Shown here piece after piece: positions 16,799-25,445 of a stretch of 64,000 nt of DNA. Both the position numbers and the translations under genes were made by a program. Location: NCBI GenBank assembly GCA_023150935.1, contig JAKLJW010000026.1, positions 1 through 64,000 on the forward strand, written 5' to 3'. The notes beneath the pieces are model-generated. The model did not search any database. It was not told the DNA's origin and saw only the letters and a list, made by a program, of their open reading frames with translations. The stretch's first letter is position 1; each line of letters begins with the position of its first letter. This stretch comes from Candidatus Binatia bacterium (lineage in GTDB: Bacteria > Desulfobacterota > Binatia > HRBIN30).

Positions 16799-17428
16799 AT
16801 GCGTTTCCTGCTCGCCGACGACCACGCCATGTTTCGGTCGGGTTTGCGGCGCATTCTGGAGGACGAGTTCCCGGGCGTGGTCATCGGCGAAGTGGCGACC
16901 GCCAAAGAGCTGCGCGATCAGGTGCGCGCGGCGTCGTGGGACCTGTTGATTCTCGATATCTCTCTGGGAGAGCGGAACGGACTGCACGAGCTGCCGGCGC
17001 TGCGGCAGTTGCGACCGGCGCTGCCGGTAATCGTTCTCAGCATGTACGGCGAGCGTCAGTTCGTCATCGAGGCGCTGGGCGCGGGAGCCTCCGCATATCT
17101 CACCAAGGGCCGGCCGCCGGACGAGCTTTTCCGGGCCATCCGCGCCGTGCTGGCGGGGCGACGCTACATCGGGGAAACCCTGGCCGAGCAGCTCGCCGAT
17201 CACCTGGCGATGGATGCGCGCGGCAAGCCGCACGAAGCTCTGTCGCCGCGCGAACTCGAGGTGTTTCTGCTGCTGGCCTCCGCCGCCTCGGTATCGACGA
17301 TCGCGGAACGCCTGCGGCTGAGCGTCAAGACCGTCAGTACGTACCGCACCCGCATCCTCGAGAAGATGGGGCTCAAGTCGAACGCCGAGATCATCCAGTA
17401 CGCGGTACGCCACGGGCTGGCGGCTTGA
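16799..17428 (+). CDS. NarL/LuxR-family response regulator
   Basis: A 209-residue regulator. The receiver domain has the acidic pocket ADDH at residues 6-9, phospho-acceptor Asp53 (LLILDISLG) and switch Lys103 (SAYLTKG). The C-terminal LuxR helix-turn-helix (~147-205) contains SPRELEVFLLL and LRLSVKTVSTYRTRILEKMGL. It begins 2 bp after the cognate kinase stop. By position the nearest candidate target is the TehA-like transporter gene 100 bp downstream, but a hairpin lies between them. The DNA recognition site is unknown. Confidence 0.95.
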   Translation: MRFLLADDHAMFRSGLRRILEDEFPGVVIGEVATAKELRDQVRAASWDLLILDISLGERNGLHELPALRQLRPALPVIVLSMYGERQFVIEALGAGASAYLTKGRPPDELFRAIRAVLAGRRYIGETLAEQLADHLAMDARGKPHEALSPRELEVFLLLASAASVSTIAERLRLSVKTVSTYRTRILEKMGLKSNAEIIQYAVRHGLAA

Positions 17429-17432
17429 GCGT

Positions 17433-17460
17433 GTAGGACGAACACCTACCCGGGTTTTTT
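17433..17460 (+). terminator. Putative intrinsic terminator after the two-component genes
   Basis: A small stem (GTAGG / CCTAC, 7-base loop) is followed after CCGGG by six T residues (17455-17460). It sits 4 bp after the regulator stop codon. The stem is short, so termination may be partial and allow read-through to the transporter gene. Confidence 0.45.
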
Positions 17461-17530
17461 CCGTGTCCTACCCGACTGTCGGACCGTGACGGATACGTGT
17501 CGGCGCGCTTGTCGTGCATACTGAAGGTGC

Positions 17531-18685
17531 ATGACAGACGGACGTTCCGAGCAGCACTCAGCGTTCGAGCCCGTGACTCGATTCGTCGATCAGGGGATCG
17601 AAGCCCTTCATCCGTCGCACTTCGCGGTGACGATGGCGACGGGCATCGTCTCGATCGCGTGCCAGCGCCTCGGGCTGGGACTGTTTGCCGAGTTGCTGTT
17701 CTGGATCAGCGTTCCCTCGTACTTGCTGGTGTGGCTGGCAACCCTGGTACGGCTCACCATGCACCGCAGCGCCTTCCTGCGCGACGTGCAGAGTCACGCG
17801 CGCGGTCCCGGGTTCTTCACTTCGGTGCCGGCAACCGGCGTGCTGGGAGTGCAGTTCCTGGTGTTGCGCAACGACCCGTTTGTGGCGACCGGTTTGTGGT
17901 TCCTCGCGGTGCTGCTCTGGCTGCTGTGCACTTACGGGATTTTCACCGCGTTGAGCGTGCGTGAAGAAAAGCCGGCCCTGGCCGACGGGATCAACGGTGG
18001 CTGGTTGCTGGCTGTCGTCGCCACGCAGGCGGTATGCGTACTGGGCTGCGGCATCCTGCCGCGCGACTTCGTCGACCGCAACACGGCGGCCTTCCTGCTG
18101 GCGTCGTGCTGGCTCGCCGGCGGCATGCTCTACATCTGGATCATTTCGCTGATCTTCTATCGGTATACGTTCTGCCGCTTTCTGCCGTCCGACCTGATGC
18201 CGCCGTACTGGATCAACATGGGTGCGGTCGCGATTTCGACCCTGGCCGGTACCAGTTTGCTCTCCGACCTCGGCGACACGGCGCTCATGACGTCCATCGC
18301 GCCATTCGTGAAAGGCTTCACCATCCTCTACTGGGCGACGGCGACCTGGTGGATTCCGATGCTCGTGGCTCTCGGCATCTGGCGGTACATCGTGCGGCGC
18401 GTCCGCTTCGCTTACGACCCGCTTTACTGGGGGCTGGTGTTCCCGCTCGGCATGTACGCGACGTGCACGTTCCGGCTGGTCGAGGTCTTCGACCTGCCGG
18501 CGCTGCTCTGGCTGGCCCGGGGGTTCGTGGTGGTGGCGCTGATCGCCTGGCTGCTGACTTTCTTCGGCCTCATGAGCCGGTTCGTATACGTGCTGGTCCT
18601 GTCGACCCGTTGCGCTGCCCGTTCACTGCCACTTACCGAGCGCGCCGGCGCTCGCGAAACGCTAATAGGAGATCAAGCATCATGA
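17531..18685 (+). CDS. TDT-family transporter (TehA/C4-dicarboxylate-like)
   Basis: A 384-residue polytopic membrane protein with about ten hydrophobic helices. The opening LHPSHFAVTMATGIVSIACQRLG is the family signature (HP.....VM.TGI.S). The family includes TehA tellurite resistance proteins, Mae1 malate and Ssu1 sulfite exporters and SLAC1 anion channels. Here it likely passes a small anion, but the substrate cannot be read from sequence. The stop codon overlaps the start of the next gene (ATGATGA). The two-component pair immediately upstream may control it. Confidence 0.88.
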   Translation: MTDGRSEQHSAFEPVTRFVDQGIEALHPSHFAVTMATGIVSIACQRLGLGLFAELLFWISVPSYLLVWLATLVRLTMHRSAFLRDVQSHARGPGFFTSVPATGVLGVQFLVLRNDPFVATGLWFLAVLLWLLCTYGIFTALSVREEKPALADGINGGWLLAVVATQAVCVLGCGILPRDFVDRNTAAFLLASCWLAGGMLYIWIISLIFYRYTFCRFLPSDLMPPYWINMGAVAISTLAGTSLLSDLGDTALMTSIAPFVKGFTILYWATATWWIPMLVALGIWRYIVRRVRFAYDPLYWGLVFPLGMYATCTFRLVEVFDLPALLWLARGFVVVALIAWLLTFFGLMSRFVYVLVLSTRCAARSLPLTERAGARETLIGDQAS

Positions 18686-19065
18686 TGAGCACACCGACTG
18701 TTTCCCGAACCGTGGGCGGCATCGCCGCACGCACGACGGCCCTCGAGGTTCGCACCGCGACCGCAGCCGAACGGCTGGCCCGAGCCGAATCGCAGCAACA
18801 GGTCGGCCGGTGGATGATCATGGCCGGGTTCGTCGTGACGATCCTCGGCGTCGTCGGCTATTGCGTCGCCTCGTTTGCGGGCGGCGTCAATGCCGGCATC
18901 TCCGACATCCTGTTTGCCAATGCGGTCCCGTTCGCGAGAACGACCCTCATCGGCCTCGGGATCGGGACGGCGCTCTGGTTGGTAGGCTCGTTCACTTACC
19001 TGCACGGCGTGATCATCGCCGACGAGCTTACCGCGAACGACGCCGCCCCGGCCGCCGAAGACTGA
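18682..19065 (+). CDS. Small two-TM membrane protein of unknown function
   Basis: I do not recognise a family. The 127-residue product has a ~45-residue polar N-terminus rich in Ala, Thr and Arg, then two hydrophobic helices (~49-71 WMIMAGFVVTILGVVGYCVA and ~90-116 LIGLGIGTALWLVGSFTYLHGVIIA). The tail is short and acidic. The start codon overlaps the stop of the TDT transporter gene and is preceded by TAGGAG, so it is translationally coupled. An accessory subunit or stabiliser of the transporter is a reasonable inference from position only. Confidence 0.72.
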   Translation: MMSTPTVSRTVGGIAARTTALEVRTATAAERLARAESQQQVGRWMIMAGFVVTILGVVGYCVASFAGGVNAGISDILFANAVPFARTTLIGLGIGTALWLVGSFTYLHGVIIADELTANDAAPAAED

Positions 19066-19090
19066 CCGGTCGAGGCGCGGTAAGCCTCGG

Positions 19091-19126
19091 GGATGGACCC
19101 GGCCCTCTCGACGGCCGGGTCCATCC
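19091..19126. terminator. Perfect 14-bp stem between convergent genes
   Basis: GGATGGACCCGGCC and its exact reverse complement are separated by an 8-base loop. The hairpin lies in the 109-bp gap between the plus-strand transporter operon and the minus-strand ThDP enzyme gene, so it can end transcription from both sides. No strong T-run is adjacent. Confidence 0.65.
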
Positions 19127-19174
19127 GACGATTTCCGCCGGATCCCGGAGCGCCCCCGTACCCTGGTGGGCGGC

Positions 19175-20917
19175 TCATTCCTTGTCGAGGTTGTCGTAGT
19201 AAGGAATTACCGTTTCGCCCTTGCCCTCGGCCGGCGCCGGTTCGGTGCTCGCGGCGCCCACCATTGCCAGGGTAACCGGCGAGATCGCGGTGGGATCGGT
19301 CAGGACATTTACGCAGGCCGGCGCCCCGGCGGCAAATGCTCGCTCCAGCGCCGGCCGCAGTTCCTCCGCTCGTTCGACATGCTCGCCGTGGCAGCCGAAG
19401 CCGGCGGCCGCGAGGTCGTAGCGGGTCGGCGCAAGATCGGTCACCACCCGATGCCCCTCACCGAAGATGAGGTCTTGGCCGTGCGCCGACATGCCCCACT
19501 GGGCATCGTTGTTGACCACGATGACGATGGGCAGGCGGTGCCGGACCATGGTGTCGAACTCCGCGAAGTTAAGGCCGACGGAGCCGTCGCCGATCATGCA
19601 GGCGACGGGACGCTGCGGGTGCGCGACCTTGGCGGCGATGGCGAACGGCAACCCGGTGCCGAGACAACCCAGATAGCCGTGCGACAGCCATCGGCCGCCG
19701 CCATGGATCGACGCGGCCATGTCCAGCCACCCCGACGTTTCACCCCCGTCTCCGACCAGCACCGCGTCGGGTCCAGCGATGCGGGCGAGTTCGTGCCCCA
19801 GTCGGTACGGATGGATGCGCGCGTTGCAGTCGTCCAGAGTATGGCCGAACATCGCCGAGGCCATGCTCGCCGCCTGGCGCACCGTCTGCTGCCAGAGCGA
19901 TCGGTCGGGCCATTTTCGCTCGCCGGCGGCGGCCTCCAGGGCGCGTAGCATCTCGCCGCAGTCGGCAACGATACCGAGATCGACGTCGCGATTGCGGCCG
20001 ATCTCCTCCCCGGCGATGTCGACCTGAATCAGTTCGCAACCGGCAAGGAACCCGCCGCCGCGTCCGCCGGTGAACAGACCGAGGCGTGCACCGAGAAGGA
20101 GAACGACATCCGGCGCCGCCCCGGCTCTGGCCAGCGCGGCGAGACCGAACGAGCTCCGCCCGCAGAGCGGATGATCCGCAGGCACGATGCCGTGCGCCTT
20201 ACCGCTCGAAAACACCGGGATCCCGGCTTTTTCGGCGAAGGCGAGCAGGGCGGCGCCGGCGCCCGCGAACCACACTCCACCGCCGGCAAGAATTACCGGC
20301 CGCTCGGCGCGGGCCAGTCGTTCGACCGTCTGTTCGACGGCCGCCGGCGTCGGGGCGGGCGGGCTATCGGGACGCACCCGGCGCGGACAGACCACGGTCG
20401 ACTCGTCGACCTTTCCGAACAGCACGTCGATCGGGATTTCGAGGAATACCGGCCCGGGTCGGCCGGTCGTGGCCACCCGCAGCGCCTGCGCGACGAGGTC
20501 TCCGATGCGATGCGTGTGGGTGACGCGGTGCGCCCACTTGGTAATCGGGGTCATGAGCGCCACCTGATCGAAGCCGCCTTGCAAGGGCAAAGTCTCGGCG
20601 TCTCGTAACGGCGCGGCGCCGCCGATGAACAGGGTCGGGACGCAGTCGAGGTAAGCGTTGGTGACGGCGGTGACGATGTCGGTGACGCCCGGGCCGGCGG
20701 TGACGATGGCGACACCCACCCTGCCGGTGGTGCGCGCCCAACCGTCGGCCGCGTGCCCGGCAGCCTGCTCGTGACGCGTGTCGACCCAGCGCACCTTACG
20801 ACCGCGGGCGGCCTGATAAATGGCATCGAGATGCCCGCCATGGAGCGTGAAGACGACGTCAATGCCCTGCTGCTCGAAGACCCGCACCAGGATTTCACCA
20901 CCATCGATCCGGCCCAT
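19175..20917 (-). CDS. Thiamine-diphosphate-dependent enzyme (acetolactate synthase/2-hydroxyacyl-CoA lyase-like)
   Basis: A 580-residue three-domain ThDP enzyme. The N-terminal PYR domain has the catalytic Glu50 in DTRHEQAAGHAADG. The middle TPP_enzyme_M domain holds LAGGGVWFAGA. The C-terminal PP domain has the Mg-ThDP motif starting GDGSVGLNFAEFDTM and ending NND. The family covers acetolactate synthase, oxalyl-CoA decarboxylase, 2-hydroxyacyl-CoA lyase and benzoylformate decarboxylase. No acetolactate regulatory subunit lies nearby, which argues against simple branched-chain synthesis. ATG 20917 has an AAGGA site. It is divergent from glgA. Confidence 0.88.
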   Translation of the reverse strand: MGRIDGGEILVRVFEQQGIDVVFTLHGGHLDAIYQAARGRKVRWVDTRHEQAAGHAADGWARTTGRVGVAIVTAGPGVTDIVTAVTNAYLDCVPTLFIGGAAPLRDAETLPLQGGFDQVALMTPITKWAHRVTHTHRIGDLVAQALRVATTGRPGPVFLEIPIDVLFGKVDESTVVCPRRVRPDSPPAPTPAAVEQTVERLARAERPVILAGGGVWFAGAGAALLAFAEKAGIPVFSSGKAHGIVPADHPLCGRSSFGLAALARAGAAPDVVLLLGARLGLFTGGRGGGFLAGCELIQVDIAGEEIGRNRDVDLGIVADCGEMLRALEAAAGERKWPDRSLWQQTVRQAASMASAMFGHTLDDCNARIHPYRLGHELARIAGPDAVLVGDGGETSGWLDMAASIHGGGRWLSHGYLGCLGTGLPFAIAAKVAHPQRPVACMIGDGSVGLNFAEFDTMVRHRLPIVIVVNNDAQWGMSAHGQDLIFGEGHRVVTDLAPTRYDLAAAGFGCHGEHVERAEELRPALERAFAAGAPACVNVLTDPTAISPVTLAMVGAASTEPAPAEGKGETVIPYYDNLDKE

Positions 20918-21106
20918 TTCGGCGTTCCTTTCCGTCGACCTCGCAGCCCGGCAAGCCCCACTCTTTCCGATCATCGCGCGCAGTCGCCGGCAGAAGCAAG
21001 GCAGTCGCTCGCGCTTCCGGCCCCGCGGGGCTCGTGACCGACTGAGTTCTCGGCTACACTCCCGCCGCTGCCGGCAGCCCCTGCGGGCCCGCTGGCGTAA
21101 TCGACG

Positions 21107-23014
21107 ATGGGCAACAAGCGCAAACACAGGCGCCAACAGCGACAGCAAACACCCATCGGGATTGTCTCTGCCGACCCCGCGCCGGCGAGCCCCGCGACGC
21201 CGGCGAACGCCGCGGCTTCCCCGGGGCAAACGCAACCGGCAGCGCCGGTCGAGTCCAAATCCGTTCCGAACCGAGAACAGGTTCCCCTTTCTGGCGAGCC
21301 ATATCGAGGCCTTTCGCAGCGTTCGTCCGCGGTCTCGGCGGCCGCGGCAACCGCGTCGAAACCTTCCGTCGCGGCGCCGCCGCCAGCGCTCGCAGCAACC
21401 TCTCCGGTGGTCATCGGCCCGCCTGCGCCGGCCGAACCCGACGAGCCGCCCTGCCCGCCACAGCCGGTACCCGAGTACGCGCCTGAGGACGAACCGCCGC
21501 CGTTCGAGGAGAGCGTTCCGGTCGTCGAGGTCCGCCCATCGCTTCACGTCGTCCAAATCTCCCCGGAGCTGTCGCCGATCGCCAAGGTCGGCGGTCTGGC
21601 CGATGTCGTCTTCGGTCTCGGCCGCGAGATGCAATTGCGCGGCAATAACGTCGAGGTCATCCTGCCCAAGTACGACAACGTGCGCCACGACCACATCTGG
21701 GGATTCACCGAATCGTATCGGGATCTGTGGGTACCGTGGGGAAACGGGAGCATCCACTGCACCGTGTACTACGGCGAGGTTCACGGCTTACGCTGTTTCT
21801 TCATCGAGCCGCACTCGCGAGAGAACTTCTTCAATCGCGGCAGCATCTACGGCAGTAGCGACGACATCTTCCGTTTCGCCTTCTTCTCGCGCGCGGCAAT
21901 GGAATTCATCCTGCACTCGGGGCGCCGTCCCGACGTCATCCATTGCCACGACTGGCAGACCGGGCTCGTACCGGTGCTGCTCTACGAGATCCACGCCCGG
22001 ATCGGCCTCGGACACTGCCGCGTCTGCTTCACGATCCACAACTTCAAGCACCAGGGCCTTGCCGGCGCGCCGGTCTTGCACGCGACCGGCCTGCACCGGC
22101 CGGAGTTTTTCTTCAGCCCGGACCGGCTGCTCGACAATCACAACCGCCATGCGATCAACTTGATGAAGGGCGGTATCGTCTACGCCAACTTCGTAACCAC
22201 GGTGTCGCCCCGCCACGCCGCCGAGGCACGCAGTCACGGCCAGGGCTTTGGCCTCGAACCCACCCTCGATGCGCATCACCTGAAATACGGTGGCGTGCTG
22301 AACGGCATCGACTACGACACGTGGAACCCGGAGAAGGACCCGCTGCTGGTCAGAGCCTTCAGCGCCGCCGATGTCGAGGGCAAGTACGACAACAAGCGGG
22401 CGCTACGCGAGCGCCTCATGCTCGCCCATAGCGAGAAACCGATCGTCGCTTTCATCGGCCGCCTCGACCCGCAAAAGGGTCTCGAGCTCGTGCGTCACGC
22501 GATCTTCTTCACCCTTCAGCACGGAGGCCAGTTCGTGCTCCTCGGAGCCAGCCCGGATGCGGGGATCAGCGGGCACTTCTGGCAGTTGAAGCGCCAGCTC
22601 AACGAAAGCCCCGATTGCCACCTGGAGATCGGCTACGACGAGGAACTGGCGCATCAGATTTACGCCGGCTCCGACCTGATGGTAGTACCGAGCCGGTTCG
22701 AACCGTGCGGACTGACGCAACTGATCGCCATGCGTTACGGCAGCGTGCCGGTCGTACGCGAGGTCGGCGGCCTGGCCGACACCGTGTTCGATAAGGACTA
22801 TTCGTCCAAACCGCTCGACCAACGCAACGGGTACGTGTTCGTGACCTACGACAATCAGGGGCTCGAGTCCGCCCTCGGGCGCGCCATCGCGTGCTACTAC
22901 CAGTACCCGGAGCACTTCCGAACGCTGCTGCTCAACGGCATGCGCACCGATTTCTCGTGGCACACCCCGGGACAGCATTACATGAACATCTACGATTACA
23001 TTCGGGAGAAGTGA
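21107..23014 (+). CDS. glgA: Glycogen synthase (ADP-glucose type, GT5) with a long N-terminal extension
   Basis: A 635-residue protein. Residues ~144-635 are a full GT5 glycogen/starch synthase: the nucleotide-sugar contact SPIAKVGGLADV (Lys160), HCHDWQTGLVP, the C-terminal Rossmann half with FIGRLDPQKGLEL, and the acid site region SRFEPCGLTQLIAMRYG. It elongates alpha-1,4-glucan from ADP-glucose. Residues 1-143 are an unusual basic, then Pro/Ala/Glu-rich low-complexity extension with no recognised fold. It may be a tether or partner-binding tail; a start nearer residue 145 would give the normal length, but no obvious start codon with a ribosome site is seen there. Confidence 0.93.
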   Translation: MGNKRKHRRQQRQQTPIGIVSADPAPASPATPANAAASPGQTQPAAPVESKSVPNREQVPLSGEPYRGLSQRSSAVSAAAATASKPSVAAPPPALAATSPVVIGPPAPAEPDEPPCPPQPVPEYAPEDEPPPFEESVPVVEVRPSLHVVQISPELSPIAKVGGLADVVFGLGREMQLRGNNVEVILPKYDNVRHDHIWGFTESYRDLWVPWGNGSIHCTVYYGEVHGLRCFFIEPHSRENFFNRGSIYGSSDDIFRFAFFSRAAMEFILHSGRRPDVIHCHDWQTGLVPVLLYEIHARIGLGHCRVCFTIHNFKHQGLAGAPVLHATGLHRPEFFFSPDRLLDNHNRHAINLMKGGIVYANFVTTVSPRHAAEARSHGQGFGLEPTLDAHHLKYGGVLNGIDYDTWNPEKDPLLVRAFSAADVEGKYDNKRALRERLMLAHSEKPIVAFIGRLDPQKGLELVRHAIFFTLQHGGQFVLLGASPDAGISGHFWQLKRQLNESPDCHLEIGYDEELAHQIYAGSDLMVVPSRFEPCGLTQLIAMRYGSVPVVREVGGLADTVFDKDYSSKPLDQRNGYVFVTYDNQGLESALGRAIACYYQYPEHFRTLLLNGMRTDFSWHTPGQHYMNIYDYIREK

Positions 23015-23100
23015 GAGGGGGCATGTGGGCTTGGGGGGCGTGAGGGTTTGCTGCCGATGCCTCCTCATATGGCGGCCTCGCGGCGTAACACCCTGCTCGC

Positions 23101-23316
23101 CATGACAGCCTCAGGGCCACGGCAAAGTCGTTGACGGAGGGTGTACACCAGGCCTGCCCCTCGATACACGGCCCAAGAAGACGGGCCGTTACTCGGGGCG
23201 AACGGTCTTGTGGTCTTGCTGAACCCGAAAAACCCGTTCGAGCCGAGTAGCCGCCCTCTTCTGGCGGCGTATCGAGGCTCTGTCAGCGACTTTGCCGTGG
23301 CCCTGATGACAGCCTG
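23101..23316. repeat. Palindromic element with long inverted ends, diverged relative of the 204-bp repeat
   Basis: The outer arms at 23103-23139 and 23277-23313 are inverted copies sharing CAGGGCCACGGCAAAGTCG and flanking bases with few mismatches. Inside, a second pair of arms carries CCCTCGATAC and ACTCGGGGCGAACGG, the same core found in the 204-bp repeats at 42155 and 59716. The whole can fold into one long hairpin. No coding capacity is seen. It fills most of the 355-bp gap between glgA and the small membrane protein. Confidence 0.7.
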
Positions 23317-23369
23317 CGATCCGATTGCGGCTGCGGCACCGACGGAGTAGGGAAGGCGCGGAGGGGACT

Positions 23370-23486
23370 ATGGCAGAGAAGATGAGTAAGGCGCACCGCC
23401 AGGCGATGATCATGATGATCGCCTATCTTTCGATGGCCGCTTTCGGCGTCGTCGCCGTCGTGGTCTGGACCCGCTTCTTCCGTTGA
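23370..23486 (+). CDS. 38-residue single-pass membrane protein
   Basis: A very short gene with a good ribosome site (GGAGGGG, 4 bp before ATG 23370). The product begins with a polar, charged segment (MAEKMSKAHRQ), then has one hydrophobic helix of ~22 residues (AMIMMIAYLSMAAFGVVAVVVW) and a short basic end TRFFR. This topology (N-out or tail-anchored single helix) is typical of small regulatory or subunit-like membrane proteins. I do not recognise a family. It sits between the palindromic element and an alpha/beta hydrolase gene 88 bp downstream. Confidence 0.65.
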   Translation: MAEKMSKAHRQAMIMMIAYLSMAAFGVVAVVVWTRFFR

Positions 23487-23574
23487 AGCAGCGCGCCTCC
23501 GCCCGAACTCGATACCCTGGGTCCGCCGCCCCTCCGTTGCCTGAGCCTCTCCCTGCGCTACCCTGCGCAGCGGC

Positions 23575-24450
23575 ATGCAACCGTTCGAGCATCGTCTTAC
23601 GGTCAACGGCATTGCGGTCACCGTCTTCGAGTGGCACCCGACGGCGCGCGGCGCGCAGGACACCGTGCTTCTCGCCCACGCAACGGGATTCCACGCGCGG
23701 TGCTGGGACCGCGTTGTGGCGCAGCTCGGCCACCGTCACGTACTGGCGCTCGATCAGCGTGGACACGGCCGCAGCGACAAGCCCGCGGCGGTACACTGGC
23801 GCGAATTCGGCCGCGACCTGGTCGAGGTCATCCAGACCTTCGACCTGACCGGTGTCATCGGGGTCGGCCACTCGATGGGTGGTCACGCGATGACCGACGC
23901 CGCCGCGGCGGCACCTGAACGCTTTCGCCGGCTTGTCCTGATCGATCCCGTCATCGCGGCGCCCGCCGCGTACACGCTCACCGATCCGTGGGGCGCGCTC
24001 GGGCAGGGCAGCGTTCATCCGGCTGCGAAGCGGCGCAGCCGCTGGAACTCCGCCGAAGAGATGGTGACTCGCTTCGCCGACCGGCGTCCGTTCGACACCT
24101 GGGATCGCGAAGTGCTGTGGGATTATTGCCGCTACGGTCTCCTACCCGCCGGGGACGGCGAGGGGTTCGACCTCGCCTGTCCACCCGTCTTCGAAGCGCA
24201 GGTGTACATGAACAGCCTGGGCAACGGCGCGGTGCACGACAGCGTGCGCGCCGTTACCGTGCCGGTTACCGTGGTACGAGCCATGGAGCCGCCCACCACG
24301 CGCGACGTGCTGGACTTCCGTTATTCCCCCACGTGGCCCGCCCTGGCAGCGCACTTCCGGCACGGCCGCGATCTGCACCTGCCCGCGCACACGCATTTCC
24401 TCCCCATGGAGAACCCCGCCCTCGCAGCGCGCCTGGCGTTGGGTGCGTGA
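23575..24450 (+). CDS. Alpha/beta hydrolase fold protein
   Basis: A 291-residue cytosolic alpha/beta hydrolase. The oxyanion strand-loop is VLLAHATGFHARCW and the DQRGHGRSDKP segment is characteristic of the epoxide-hydrolase/haloperoxidase/esterase branch. The nucleophile is Ser100 in GHSMGG. The C-terminal His is in HTHFLPMENP, where THF-P-E is the usual end motif (HFLPxExP). The acid is probably in the VVRAMEPP region or LIDPV. The substrate is unknown; related enzymes hydrolyse esters or C-C bonds in aromatic degradation. It is convergent with an LLM oxidoreductase. Confidence 0.88.
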   Translation: MQPFEHRLTVNGIAVTVFEWHPTARGAQDTVLLAHATGFHARCWDRVVAQLGHRHVLALDQRGHGRSDKPAAVHWREFGRDLVEVIQTFDLTGVIGVGHSMGGHAMTDAAAAAPERFRRLVLIDPVIAAPAAYTLTDPWGALGQGSVHPAAKRRSRWNSAEEMVTRFADRRPFDTWDREVLWDYCRYGLLPAGDGEGFDLACPPVFEAQVYMNSLGNGAVHDSVRAVTVPVTVVRAMEPPTTRDVLDFRYSPTWPALAAHFRHGRDLHLPAHTHFLPMENPALAARLALGA

Positions 24451-24459
24451 ACGACCGGG

Positions 24460-24473
24460 GCCGGTAAACCGGC
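24460..24473. terminator. Short hairpin between convergent genes
   Basis: GCCGG-TAAA-CCGGC forms a 5-bp GC-only stem with a 4-base loop in the 56-bp gap between the converging hydrolase and LLM oxidoreductase genes. It is weak and lacks a T-run. Confidence 0.3.
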
Positions 24474-24506
24474 AAGCCGTGGCGAGCAGCGGTTTCGCGC
24501 CGCCTC

Positions 24507-25430
24507 TCACCTGAACGCCGGCATGACCCGCTCGGCGAAGAGGCGTGCCGGCTCGCGCGGGTCGCGGCCGAAGATCTCCACAATGAACATCGTGCAGCCG
24601 AGGTCGACCATTTCGCCGATGCGGTCGACGCACTGCTGCGGCGTACCCGAGATTCCGGGCCCGAGGTGGCCGCCGTAGATGCGGTCCGCCTTCTCGCGAT
24701 TGGCCGCCGCTTCCGCTTCGTTCTCGCCGATCACCACCATGCACTGCTGGGATACGATCAGCGTCGCGGGGTCGCGGTCGATGACGGCGCAGTGGGCCCG
24801 CAGCTTCTCGATCTTCCGCCCCAGATCGCTCTGATTAACTGCGAGGTTATTCCAGATGTCGGCGTGCTGCGCGGCGATGCGCAGCAAGACCTTCTCGCCG
24901 CCGCCGCCGATAAGGATCGGCGGGTGCGGCTTGCGTACCGGCTTCGGTTCGCAAAACACGGAATCGACTCGATAGTAGGTGCCGCGAAAGGTCGGTTGCG
25001 GCTCGGCCCACAAATGTTTCATCAGCGTTGCAGCCTCGTCGAGCTGCGCGAGACGCGTCGCCAGCGGCGGGAAGTCGAACCCGTAACCGGCGAATTCCAT
25101 TTCGAACCAGCCGCCGCCGAGACCGACGATAACTCGTCCGCCGGCGATGTTGTCGAGCGTCGCCGCCATCTTGGCCAGCAGTGCCGGATTGCGAAATCCG
25201 ACCGGCGACACCAGCGTCCCCAGTTCGACGCGCTCGGTGCAGGCGCCGACGGCAGCCAGCGTCGTCCACGCTTCCATGATCGGAAAATGCGGCATCGGGA
25301 CGCCGTAGAGGTGGTCGTTGACCCACAGGGAATCGAAGCCCAGCCGCTCGAACTCTACGGCGGCGGCCCGTGTGTCGGCCCAGGTGCGTTTGATCTGCGG
25401 CAGAGTCGCGCCGAAGCGGACGGCAGGCAT
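24507..25430 (-). CDS. LLM-class F420-dependent oxidoreductase
   Basis: A 307-residue luciferase-like monooxygenase-fold enzyme. Features are GFDSLWVNDHLYG near residue 32, ELGTLVSPVGFRNPALLAKMAATLDNIAGGRVIVGLGGGWFEMEF and the C-terminal GTPQQCVDRI segment common in F420-dependent TIGR03560/TIGR03619-type proteins. It should use reduced F420 or FMN to reduce or oxygenate an unidentified substrate. It is the second LLM protein in the window, supporting an F420-producing host. It lies 13 bp downstream of a stop-to-start junction with the alpha/beta-hydrolase gene? No: that hydrolase (25446-26732) is upstream on the same strand, 15 bp away, so the two probably form an operon. Confidence 0.88.
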   Translation of the reverse strand: MPAVRFGATLPQIKRTWADTRAAAVEFERLGFDSLWVNDHLYGVPMPHFPIMEAWTTLAAVGACTERVELGTLVSPVGFRNPALLAKMAATLDNIAGGRVIVGLGGGWFEMEFAGYGFDFPPLATRLAQLDEAATLMKHLWAEPQPTFRGTYYRVDSVFCEPKPVRKPHPPILIGGGGEKVLLRIAAQHADIWNNLAVNQSDLGRKIEKLRAHCAVIDRDPATLIVSQQCMVVIGENEAEAAANREKADRIYGGHLGPGISGTPQQCVDRIGEMVDLGCTMFIVEIFGRDPREPARLFAERVMPAFR

Positions 25431-25445
25431 GAGGGTTTCCTCCGT

